64,000 bases of DNA from Flagellimonas zhangzhouensis (GTDB lineage Bacteria > Bacteroidota > Bacteroidia > Flavobacteriales > Flavobacteriaceae): NCBI RefSeq assembly GCF_900102925.1, contig NZ_FNKI01000001.1, positions 1 through 64,000 of the forward strand, in the 5' to 3' direction. Below, one piece after another: positions 1 through 8,215 of the stretch; within the stretch, counting starts at the first letter, position 1, and each line of letters begins with the position of its first letter. The notes under the pieces were generated by a model. It saw only the letters and a list, made by a program, of their open reading frames with translations. It searched no databases and was not told the origin of the DNA. The translations under genes were made by a program, and so were the position numbers.

Positions 1-437
1 CAGTTTACAACCCATAGGGCAGTCATCCTGCACGCGGCATGGCTGGATCAGTCTCCCGACCATTGTCCAATATTCCTCACTGCTGCCTCCCGTAGGAGTC
101 TGGTCCGTGTCTCAGTACCAGTGTGGGGGATCCCCCTCTCAGGGCCCCTAACCATCGCTGCCATGGTGAGCCGTTACCTCACCATCTAACTAATGGTACG
201 CATGGCCATCCCTGTCCGATAAATCTTTAATCGTCACATCATGCGATATAACGATACCATGGGGCATTAATCCAAGTTTCCCTGGGCTATTCCCCTGACA
301 GGGGCAGGTTCCATACGCGTTCCGCACCCGTGCGCCGGTCGCCGGCGGAAAAGCAAGCTTTTCCCCGCTGCCCCTCGACTTGCATGTGTTAGGCCTGCCG
401 CTAGCGTTCATCCTGAGCCAGGATCAAACTCTTCATT
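1..437 (-). rRNA. 16S ribosomal RNA, 5' part (runs off the left edge)
   Basis: The reverse strand carries the universal bacterial 16S 5' signature AGAGTTTGATCCTGGCTCAG ending near 434, followed by the 'AACGCTAGCGGCAGGCCTAA' region and, near 80-105, the conserved 'ACTCCTACGGGAGGCAGCAG' site. Only about the first 435 nt (V1-V2 and the start of V3) are present; the rest lies beyond base 1. The V1-V2 sequence is of flavobacterial type. The exact mature 5' end is uncertain by a few bases. Open frames inside it are not genes. Confidence 0.98.
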
Positions 438-617
438 GTATTTCCTTGAATGTCTTCCGACATCCGGAAACCTCAGAGTCCCCGCATCAAAATGGTTCTT
501 AATTCTCTTTACGCTGTCGTTACAATATGTATATGAACTTCTTTGTTTTTTTAACTCAAAATAACCAAGATTTTACTCCTGTTTTCCTTTCGTTAACGCC
601 CTGCCTTATCAGCTAAG
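438..617 (-). other. rRNA operon leader
   Basis: This is the roughly 180-nt transcribed leader between the rRNA promoter and the mature 16S 5' end. It holds a small hairpin close to the gene (ATGTC-GGAA-GACAT on the minus strand, near 453-468), probably part of the pre-16S processing stem. I see no open frame with coding character. Its extent is inferred from the promoter position. Confidence 0.6.
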
Positions 618-623
618 CGGGTG

Positions 624-655
624 CAAATATACGCACGTTATTTTCTTTCCACAAA
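624..655 (-). promoter_or_regulatory. rRNA operon promoter
   Basis: On the minus strand TTTG (652-655) is followed by a 20-bp spacer and then TATATTTG (624-631). This is a perfect match to the Bacteroidota primary sigma factor consensus TTTG-N19-21-TAnnTTTG. Transcription should start near 617. It is the best promoter in the window, as expected for a ribosomal operon. Confidence 0.85.
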
Positions 656-743
656 ATGTTTTTGGATATTTTTTTCGAAAAAAAATCAATTAATTTATAA
701 GTGCTTGTTTTTCAGTAATCACTAAATCTGCTTCTCAAAAAAA

Positions 744-2798
744 TTATGAAAAGAAATTCCAAACCAACCCAAATCTGATCACAAAATCACGGTATGGGTA
801 ATTGGGTGCGGAGTAATAATTAGGCTCTGAAAAAATGGAATTCAGGTGTTCCAATTTGAAATAAATTCTAGTTTGTCTCACCTTGGCATTTATAAAAACA
901 TCCATTAAAGGATATGCTCCGAACTCTTCGTTGTTTTGAATATAGAATTCACCTAACAATGGATGATAGGCATTCATGTTATAAGAGGTAAAATATTTAA
1001 AGGTTACCCCTGTTTGAATGAACATGGCCTTATCAAAAACATCACTAGAAAAATACAAGGTGTTTCTCGTTACCAATTGTGGCAGGTTGAGCACTTGACT
1101 GTCTTGATCTACTTCTTGATACATTATTGTGTTCATCAAGGCCCATTTACGCCATTTTAACTCTTTCTGATATTTGACCTTTATATAATTTATGGTATTG
1201 GTTTCTTGAAATGGTTTCACAAAAGCTGTTTCTGATGCCCCATTCACTATATCTTCCTCTGTTATAGTAGAAGCAAAATAAGTGTAATTTTCCACGGAGT
1301 TCAACTCTGCCTGCAATAGACCAAAGATTTTGGAATCGAAACCAAATTCGATACTCTTGGTCTGAACCTTATCGAAATTATCCGTATTCTGCCAATTGAA
1401 ATTCCTGTAATCGCTTTGAAACAACAAATAATTAAAATCGGGCATTCTTGAGGAGGCGTGCAATCCTCCAAATATGAAATGTTTAGGGGTCAATTGGAAT
1501 TTGCCCAGTGCATCAAAATTATTCCCTGTAAGTTCTCCTGACACCGTATAGTTCACATTTCCTTCCAAGGACAATGGGCCAAAACTATTTTTATAGCTAC
1601 CTCCTGCGGAAATCTCCTCCCCTTTTAATTGGTTTTGTATGGTTTCTTCTTCTGTAATTAAAAGGCTATTGAAGAAGTAATTGTAATTATATAGGTTAAC
1701 ATTCCCTGATAGACGCCCCAAGGTTTTATTGGAAAACTCCACACTGCCTTTGTTGAACATGGTCTTTAATCGGGCCCGATCTTCGATGGGAGTTACAAAA
1801 GGATCTTCGCCAAAGGCGCTATTGAGGGTTGATTGTTCAAAGTCGTACAGCTTTGATTCGTAACTAAACTCGTGACCTATGGTCAAGGTTGTTGGTTCTT
1901 TATCTTCATCATCCTTTTTATGATTGACCAGTTTGAATTGCTGATCAAAGAAGTAACGCTTCCCTAAAATGCGATTGTTGGCATTTTCAAAGAGTAAATC
2001 TATTTTGGCCCTATCGGCAAAATCATCCAGTCCGTCTTCAAACTGACTTCTATCCAATAATCCCCCACTCTCCTCGGAACTAAGTTTCTGAGACGCTATA
2101 TGTCCACGTAGACCATAGCGCTCATTAGGAGATAAATAATTAAAGGTTATCCGAAACTTTTCATCTTGAGCTTCCTCATACCTATACTTTCCTAGTGATC
2201 TAAAACCAGTATAGGCTATTGAGGCATTAAAAGACCTTGACAAATTAAACGTCAATAGCGCATCCAGAAACTGACCTTGCTCCATTGAAGTCTTAAACAT
2301 GAGCTCTGTCATCGGAGTTGGCACATGATAATATTTTATATCTTCTTTTTCGTAATAGCCATAATTACGCGCTGAAGCTCCCAAGGCAGGATAATAAGGT
2401 GTAGTCTTTAAGTTTTTACCCAATTCGTTATAAGGCTGACCCATATTTGCGAATGGCATCAATTCAAAATCATCCTTCCTTAAATAATTGTACTTATAAT
2501 CCTTAAATATAGTAAGGGTAGTGTCTACACTGGTAGCAGCTCTATTATAATCGATGATTTTATAATCTGCAATGGTTATTGATACGGTATCCTTTGTTTT
2601 GAGCAGCGCCCTTCCTTTTCGTGCACTCTTATCCGCCCTTAAAGAATCCATCTTTTTGGAATCTACTGGTTTAATGGCCAAGGAATCTCCAGAGACCACT
2701 ATTAAGGTATCCTTTTCTTTTGGCGGGGGTATTGAGTCTTGCTGGGCAAAAATGGCCTGAGCCGAAAAAAAGATAAGGGCAAACGTTAAAAATCTCAT
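744..2798 (-). CDS. Putative porin, outer-membrane beta-barrel (Porin_10-like)
   Basis: A 684-residue secreted protein with a signal peptide (MRFLTFALIFFSAQAIFAQ) and a proline/lysine/serine-rich linker. The remaining approximately 550 residues alternate polar and aromatic residues as in beta strands and end in ...GLVWNFFS, a C-terminal aromatic as in outer-membrane barrels. It resembles the flavobacterial 'putative porin' family often seen as Porin_10. The frame extends 7 codons upstream to a TTG, but that TTG is the end of a -7 promoter box, so the ATG at 2798 is taken as start. It lies downstream of the SusC/SusD genes but after their terminator, so it is a separate transcript. The transported solute is unknown. 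Confidence 0.75.
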   Translation of the reverse strand: MRFLTFALIFFSAQAIFAQQDSIPPPKEKDTLIVVSGDSLAIKPVDSKKMDSLRADKSARKGRALLKTKDTVSITIADYKIIDYNRAATSVDTTLTIFKDYKYNYLRKDDFELMPFANMGQPYNELGKNLKTTPYYPALGASARNYGYYEKEDIKYYHVPTPMTELMFKTSMEQGQFLDALLTFNLSRSFNASIAYTGFRSLGKYRYEEAQDEKFRITFNYLSPNERYGLRGHIASQKLSSEESGGLLDRSQFEDGLDDFADRAKIDLLFENANNRILGKRYFFDQQFKLVNHKKDDEDKEPTTLTIGHEFSYESKLYDFEQSTLNSAFGEDPFVTPIEDRARLKTMFNKGSVEFSNKTLGRLSGNVNLYNYNYFFNSLLITEEETIQNQLKGEEISAGGSYKNSFGPLSLEGNVNYTVSGELTGNNFDALGKFQLTPKHFIFGGLHASSRMPDFNYLLFQSDYRNFNWQNTDNFDKVQTKSIEFGFDSKIFGLLQAELNSVENYTYFASTITEEDIVNGASETAFVKPFQETNTINYIKVKYQKELKWRKWALMNTIMYQEVDQDSQVLNLPQLVTRNTLYFSSDVFDKAMFIQTGVTFKYFTSYNMNAYHPLLGEFYIQNNEEFGAYPLMDVFINAKVRQTRIYFKLEHLNSIFSEPNYYSAPNYPYRDFVIRFGLVWNFFS

Positions 2799-2816
2799 TC
2801 CACTATATTGGTTGGG

Positions 2817-2824
2817 CAAAGGTA
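2817..2824 (-). promoter_or_regulatory. -7 promoter box of the porin gene
   Basis: TACCTTTG on the minus strand matches the Bacteroidota -7 consensus TAnnTTTG exactly and sits 18 nt before the ATG at 2798. No clean TTTG is found 19-21 bp upstream, so the -33 element is weak. Confidence 0.55.
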
Positions 2825-2867
2825 AAAGTTTTGTTTCTAAAGAAATGTGAAAAAATAGGGCACAAAA

Positions 2868-2892
2868 AAAGTCCCGCTAATTGCGGGACTTT
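2868..2892 (-). terminator. Intrinsic terminator of the susCD operon
   Basis: Perfect 10-bp inverted repeat AAAGTCCCGC / GCGGGACTTT with a 5-nt loop. On the minus strand it is followed by a run of T (plus-strand A run 2864-2870). It lies 25 nt past the SusD stop codon. Confidence 0.85.
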
Positions 2893-2916
2893 CCTTTTTG
2901 AAAAACAATGTTATTT

Positions 2917-4263
2917 CTAGTAACCAGGATTCTGATCTGCCTGAGTAATAGATTCGTTTGCATTGATTTCTGTCTGTGGGATAGGCCACAACAATCTGTT
3001 ATCGTTATAGCTAATTCCTTTAGATTCGATAACTTCTTGAGCCAAGCCCAATCTTTTTACGTCGAACCATCTGTGACCTTCACCGTAAAGTTCCAAAAGT
3101 CTTTCTTGACCAATCAAGTCAACAAAGTTTCCAGAAGTTAAAGCTACATCACCTACATTGGCTCTAGATCTTACCTCGTTGATATAGTCAGAAGCAGCAG
3201 CATCGTTGTTACGTGCCAATAATTCAGCATACATTAACAATACATCAGCATATCTGTAAATATTAGGTTGATCTGTACCTGTAGCAACATCGCTGTATTT
3301 GGTCAAGATTCTGGCAGTCCCATCTTCTGGATCTCTAATAAGACCCAAACGAGCATCGCCAGCTTCAAAACTTTCAACCAAGGAAGCAGTTGGCGCAGTT
3401 TCCCTTCTACCACCTTCTGCAGATGGATAAAAGTAGAATGCCAATGCGTTACTATCGTCAGTAGAATAGTTCAATTTAAATATTGCCTCCGAGTTTGTGC
3501 CAGGCACGAACAAATCAGCATAATCGTCTACCAAAGAATAGCTTCCAATCAATGGCTCCAAAGTAGTTTGGGCAGCAGCATACTCTCCCAAAGCCATGTG
3601 TACTTTTGCTTTTAGCACACGTGCAGCATCGTTTGAGAATCTGTAAAGACCATTGTCATTAAGGCTACCCAATGCCGCATCGATATCAGCTTGAATGTAA
3701 GCATAAACTTCGCTTTCAGATGATCTAGCTACATTTCCAGCAGCAGAACCTTCTTGAGTTACCAATCCTTCTGGAACTGGAACACCTCCGTAAGTCTGCA
3801 CTAAGTAAAAGTAGAAATAAGCTCTAAGTGCTCTTGCTTCTGCAATAGAAGCAGATTTAACAGCATCAGAAACTTCACCTTCCACAAGGGCATCCAAAGC
3901 TGCAATTACAGAATTGGCTCTAAAGATACCTGCATAGAAGCTTCCCCAGATATTAGTGTTGTTGGTATTACCTGTAGCACTAATGTTGTTTACGTTGTAT
4001 TCTGTGTACGTAGGGAATGATCCTGTGTGGGTCAATTCATCAGCATAAAGTCCAGTTACCTGGATTGGCACCGCACCACCGATATTGGTGTTTTGGAATG
4101 CACTATAAATACCAACTACGGCCTGATCCGCTGTAGTATCATCTACGATAAAGTCAGCTGTACCCAACTGACCTGGGTTCGATAGATCTAGTAATGAGTC
4201 TTCACAACCTGTGGCGAACACAAGCAAAGACAATGTTAAACTGTATATTATTTTTTTCATCAT
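2917..4263 (-). CDS. SusD/RagB family outer-membrane lipoprotein
   Basis: SusD-type proteins are surface lipoproteins that cap a SusC channel and bind the glycan or peptide to be imported. The protein (448 aa from ATG 4263) has a lipoprotein signal with ...LLVFATGC as lipobox, a helical TPR-like core, and the characteristic C-terminal section including 'ERLLELYGEGHRWFDVKRLG', a hallmark of the family. Two adjacent ATGs (4263, 4260) follow an A-rich stretch 7 nt after the SusC stop; the ATG at 4284 inside the SusC gene is less likely. No glycoside hydrolase or sigma/anti-sigma gene adjoins, so the substrate cannot be read from context. Confidence 0.95.
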   Translation of the reverse strand: MMKKIIYSLTLSLLVFATGCEDSLLDLSNPGQLGTADFIVDDTTADQAVVGIYSAFQNTNIGGAVPIQVTGLYADELTHTGSFPTYTEYNVNNISATGNTNNTNIWGSFYAGIFRANSVIAALDALVEGEVSDAVKSASIAEARALRAYFYFYLVQTYGGVPVPEGLVTQEGSAAGNVARSSESEVYAYIQADIDAALGSLNDNGLYRFSNDAARVLKAKVHMALGEYAAAQTTLEPLIGSYSLVDDYADLFVPGTNSEAIFKLNYSTDDSNALAFYFYPSAEGGRRETAPTASLVESFEAGDARLGLIRDPEDGTARILTKYSDVATGTDQPNIYRYADVLLMYAELLARNNDAAASDYINEVRSRANVGDVALTSGNFVDLIGQERLLELYGEGHRWFDVKRLGLAQEVIESKGISYNDNRLLWPIPQTEINANESITQADQNPGY

Positions 4264-4270
4264 TTTTTTT

Positions 4271-7200
4271 TTAGAATGAAACATTCACACCAAATTTCCA
4301 CACTTTGTTAGCTCCCTGTGTCAAGAAATCAGTACCTGATGTTACTGCAGAAGCTCCACTATAGTTAACTTCTGGGTCGATTCCAGAGTAATCTGTGAAC
4401 AACAACAAGTTGTCACCAGACACATAGAATCTTACCATATCAAAACCTAGAAGGTCTCTTGGCAAAGTATAACCCAAGGTTACGTTTCTCAATTTGATCC
4501 AAGAACCATCCTCTACAAATCTTGTAGAATCCAAGTTGTTGTGAGAAGCGGTGTCAACGTTAGGTCTTGGAAGACTAGCGTCAGTGTTTTCTGGAGTCCA
4601 GTAATCCAATTGACTTGTGAACTTACCATAGTTAGGGTTGGTTGAAGAACCAGAAAATTGCAATGTACTGTTGAATACATCGTTACCTTGAGACATTGCC
4701 CATAGGAAATCCAAATCGAATCCTTTGAAAGACAAAGTGTTTTTCCAGTGCGCAGTGTAATCTGCCCAAGGGTTACCTCCGATTACGTAGTCATCATCGT
4801 TGATAATACCGTCACCGTTTTGATCCACGTATCTAACATCACCAGCACCTACACCATTAGCAGCAAGGTTAGCAGGAACTTCATCATCAGATTGGTAAAG
4901 ACCGTCAGCAACTAAAGTATAGAAAGCACCAAGAGGAGCACCTTCTTCGATACGGCTAACAAAACCTGTGCTAAATGGAGAGTTACCATCCAAAGAAGTA
5001 ACCTCGTTATCCAATGTACTGAAACCTACAGTAGAAGTCCAGTTGAACTCACCATCTCTAAAGATATTGGCAGTAATTCCAACTTCGTGACCTTTGTTTG
5101 TCATGGAACCTACATTGCTGATAATACCAGCGGAAGCACCATCGATACCTACACCAAAACCAGAGTTACCTGGAAGTGGAACGTTCAACAACAAGTCATC
5201 GGTATCCTTGTTAAAGTAATCGTACTCAACAGTAATTCTATCGTTCCACAAACCGAAGCTTGCACCGAAGTTTAGCTGAGTAGTTTCTTCCCATTTTACA
5301 TCTGGGTTACCAATAGTTGTGATACCTGTACCAACAACACCAGCATAACTTACTGCACCTACACCAGCTAGAGCGTCGTATGCACCAATACCTGTGTCGT
5401 TACCAGTTACACCGTAAGAACCTCTAACTTTTAAGAAAGTAAGTACGTCGTTTTTAAACCAATCTTCTTCTGAAAGGATATAACCCGCAGAAACAGATGG
5501 GAAATAACCGTATTTATTGTTAGGTCCAAATTTTGAAGAACCATCAGCTCTTAAAGAAGCTTCCAATAAATATTTGTTTTGGTAGCTAAAAGATGCTCTA
5601 CCAATGAAAGACACCAAGTTATCTTCTGCGAAAGATCCTGCTGCATTGGTTACTGTAGCACCTTGAGATACGTTTTTCAACAATGGAGAGGCAAATCCTG
5701 TTCTTTCTGCAACTGTAGAACGAGACTGACGTCCGTTGTACTCAAATCCTAAGAAACCACCAACTGTGAAATCATCAAAGCTTTTGTCAATCAATAAACC
5801 TTGAGTGGTCATCAATCTTCTGATCACACGCTGTCTGTCTTCAGCCAAACCGTTTGATCCAGCACCTCTTGTAGAAGTTGAAGGCAAGTATGTTTTTTGG
5901 TAGAAGTCCAAGTTGTCTAGACCCCACTTAGAGCTAAATGTCAACCAATCGAAAAGATCGTATTGAAGCTCCGCATTTACCAATACTCTAAAAGTATCAC
6001 CTGTAGCTTCGTTAGCCAAGGCGTTTTGTACTGGGTTAGAGAACAACCAAGAAGAACTATCAAAAGTTCCATCTTCATTGTAAATGCTGTTACCTGGGGA
6101 TTCCAAGATAGCAGTAGACAACACACCATAGATATTGTTGTCACCGTTTACCAAGGTTTGTTTTTCATCAGTAACAGAAAAACCACCGATAAATCTGAAT
6201 TTGTCAGTGAACTCTTGGCTCAAGTTCATTCTAAAGCTTTCTCTTAAGTAATCCTGACCCAAGATTACACCTTCTTGCTTGTAAGAGTTACCAGCAATGT
6301 AGTATTTGGTTTTGTCAGATCCACCAGAAATGCTCACGTCCAAACCACGAACAATTGCGTTGTCCTTGTAGATGGCATCCATGTAGTCATCACCTTGGTC
6401 GGCAACTGAATCATAAAAGGCATCCAACTCGTCTTGAGTATATCCTGTAAAATCATCACTACCGTCAACAGCAGTTGACCAAGTACCGTTAGGGTATCTT
6501 CCAGAGTTAGCGTAGTATGCATCACCATATCTCAACCACTCACCGTAGTTGGTAACATCGTACTTGTTTACAGGATTTTGGATACCTACGTAAGAACCAA
6601 CAGAAATTGTTGGCTTACCAGCTTTACCTTTTTTAGTGGTAATGATCACAACACCGTTAGAACCTCTAGATCCGTAGATTGCTGCAGAAGCGGCATCTTT
6701 CAAGATTTCGATAGACTCGATGTCGTTAGGGTTAATACTGGAAAGTGCACTGTTCTGCTGACCACCAAACGAGTTAGAAACGGTAGTACCTGTTTCCACC
6801 TGAACACCATCTACAATGTACAATGGGTTGTTGGAACCGTTGATGGAAGTCGCACCCCTAATTCTCAATCTTACCTCACCACCTGGAGCACCAGACGCTT
6901 GGCTTACTTGAATACCGGTTGCATTACCTTGTAAAGCACCGGAAATATTAGCAGTGGAAACTTTTTGAACATCTTCTGAGCTCACTTGAGAGATAGAAGT
7001 AGTTACTTTCTTTTTAGAAGTAGTACCATAACCTGTTACCACAACCTCTTCCAAGGCTTGGGTATCATCTTCCATTTGTACATTGATTGTACTGGAAGCG
7101 CCTATGGTTCTTTCTACCGTTTTTTGACCGATATAGCTAAAGCGCAATACTTGGCCAGTGGCGGCAGTGATGGTATAATTACCATCAAAATCAGTTTGTG

Positions 7201-7357
7201 TTCCGTCGGTAGTACCAACTACCAATACAGAAACACCAGGCAATGGCAAACCGGTCGCATCGGTTACATTACCTGAAATTGTTTTCTCTTGTCCAAAAGA
7301 GAAGGACATGCACAATACCAAAAATGGCATGAGCACGTACATGAATTTAGTTCTCAT
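4271..7357 (-). CDS. SusC/RagA family TonB-linked outer-membrane transporter
   Basis: A 1028-residue TonB-dependent receptor. In order: signal peptide (1-22); carboxypeptidase-regulatory-like domain (about 23-100, 'SGNVTDATGLPLPGVSV'); TonB-box-like 'LEEVVVTGYG'; plug with 'LRIRGATSINGSNNPLYIVDG' region as in all SusC proteins; a 22-strand barrel ending in ...FGVNVSF with terminal Phe. It forms the channel partner of the following SusD gene, 7 nt downstream. This is a minimal susCD pair without enzymes, a type also used for peptides or small oligosaccharides. Confidence 0.96.
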   Translation of the reverse strand: MRTKFMYVLMPFLVLCMSFSFGQEKTISGNVTDATGLPLPGVSVLVVGTTDGTQTDFDGNYTITAATGQVLRFSYIGQKTVERTIGASSTINVQMEDDTQALEEVVVTGYGTTSKKKVTTSISQVSSEDVQKVSTANISGALQGNATGIQVSQASGAPGGEVRLRIRGATSINGSNNPLYIVDGVQVETGTTVSNSFGGQQNSALSSINPNDIESIEILKDAASAAIYGSRGSNGVVIITTKKGKAGKPTISVGSYVGIQNPVNKYDVTNYGEWLRYGDAYYANSGRYPNGTWSTAVDGSDDFTGYTQDELDAFYDSVADQGDDYMDAIYKDNAIVRGLDVSISGGSDKTKYYIAGNSYKQEGVILGQDYLRESFRMNLSQEFTDKFRFIGGFSVTDEKQTLVNGDNNIYGVLSTAILESPGNSIYNEDGTFDSSSWLFSNPVQNALANEATGDTFRVLVNAELQYDLFDWLTFSSKWGLDNLDFYQKTYLPSTSTRGAGSNGLAEDRQRVIRRLMTTQGLLIDKSFDDFTVGGFLGFEYNGRQSRSTVAERTGFASPLLKNVSQGATVTNAAGSFAEDNLVSFIGRASFSYQNKYLLEASLRADGSSKFGPNNKYGYFPSVSAGYILSEEDWFKNDVLTFLKVRGSYGVTGNDTGIGAYDALAGVGAVSYAGVVGTGITTIGNPDVKWEETTQLNFGASFGLWNDRITVEYDYFNKDTDDLLLNVPLPGNSGFGVGIDGASAGIISNVGSMTNKGHEVGITANIFRDGEFNWTSTVGFSTLDNEVTSLDGNSPFSTGFVSRIEEGAPLGAFYTLVADGLYQSDDEVPANLAANGVGAGDVRYVDQNGDGIINDDDYVIGGNPWADYTAHWKNTLSFKGFDLDFLWAMSQGNDVFNSTLQFSGSSTNPNYGKFTSQLDYWTPENTDASLPRPNVDTASHNNLDSTRFVEDGSWIKLRNVTLGYTLPRDLLGFDMVRFYVSGDNLLLFTDYSGIDPEVNYSGASAVTSGTDFLTQGANKVWKFGVNVSF

Positions 7358-7589
7358 TTACTACTTATTTTGAATTAGCGTCGCCAAAAATCTTGATAAA
7401 AAGAGGAGTTGCAAAAATTTTAACAGGCCAGCAACCATGGGGGATGAGACAATCTTCCATTTTGTTTTATTATTTTTAACAATCAATAAAGTGTCAATCA
7501 TCTGATTACCTGATTTGTAGGAATTTATTTCACATTTATTTAACCTAAAAAGCAAGTCCAGACAAGCAGGTGTTAAAGTTTTAGCCCTC

Positions 7590-8186
7590 ATGTTAAAATC
7601 ATGTTATCGCTCTTTTTCTGAAGCTGGAACCGACGAAGCGGGTCGAGGATGCCTTGCCGGACCCGTCACCGCTGCAGCCATTATTTTGCCAGAAAGCTTT
7701 AAAAATTCCATTCTCAACGATTCCAAACAGTTATCCGAAGTAAAGCGCGAACTTTTACGCCCAATATTGGAAGAAGAAGCAGTATCCTTTGCCGTCCAAC
7801 ATGTGTTTCAAGACGAGATAGATGAAATAAATATTCTCAACGCCTCCTTTTTGGCCATGCATCGCGCATTGGACCAACTGCAACAGGCCCCTAGTTTTAT
7901 ATTGGTGGATGGCAATCGGTTTAAACCCTACCCCAACATAGACCATGAGTGCATTATTAAAGGAGATGGAAAATACATGAGCATTGCCGCAGCTTCTGTT
8001 TTAGCCAAAACCTACCGCGATGCGTATATGGCACAAATTCATGAAGAGTTTCCCATGTACAACTGGAAAAAGAACAAAGGATACCCTACCAAAGAACATA
8101 GAGAGGCGATAAAAGCGTACGGACTTACCAAATATCATAGAAAAAGCTTCAGACAACTTCCAGAACAATTATCGTTGGATATTTAA
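7590..8186 (+). CDS. rnhB: Ribonuclease HII
   Basis: RNase HII cuts the RNA strand of RNA:DNA hybrids and starts removal of misincorporated ribonucleotides. The 198-residue protein has the usual length and the motif 'AGTDEAGRG' with catalytic D15 and E16, further acidic residues D107 ('ILVDGNR') and D126 ('KGDGK'), and the '[14 protein letters not shown]' segment. Start ATG 7590. It is oriented away from susC and precedes a large lipoprotein gene that has its own promoter box. Confidence 0.97.
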   Translation: MLKSCYRSFSEAGTDEAGRGCLAGPVTAAAIILPESFKNSILNDSKQLSEVKRELLRPILEEEAVSFAVQHVFQDEIDEINILNASFLAMHRALDQLQQAPSFILVDGNRFKPYPNIDHECIIKGDGKYMSIAAASVLAKTYRDAYMAQIHEEFPMYNWKKNKGYPTKEHREAIKAYGLTKYHRKSFRQLPEQLSLDI

Positions 8187-8192
8187 AAGTTC

Positions 8193-8200
8193 TAACTTTG
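8193..8200 (+). promoter_or_regulatory. -7 promoter box of the 8216 lipoprotein gene
   Basis: TAACTTTG is an exact TAnnTTTG box, 15 nt before the ATG at 8216 and 6 nt past the rnhB stop. Its last three bases form a TTG in frame with the gene, which extends the open frame artificially. The -33 element is not well conserved. Confidence 0.5.
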
Positions 8201-8215
8201 TTTGAAACTTCATGC

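Noticed and set aside
190..411. Open frame on the minus strand
   Set aside because: Lies inside the 16S rRNA gene.
7361..7591. 76-codon open frame between susC and rnhB
   Set aside because: No family resemblance, odd composition; it fills the upstream region of susC and its start overlaps the rnhB start on the other strand.
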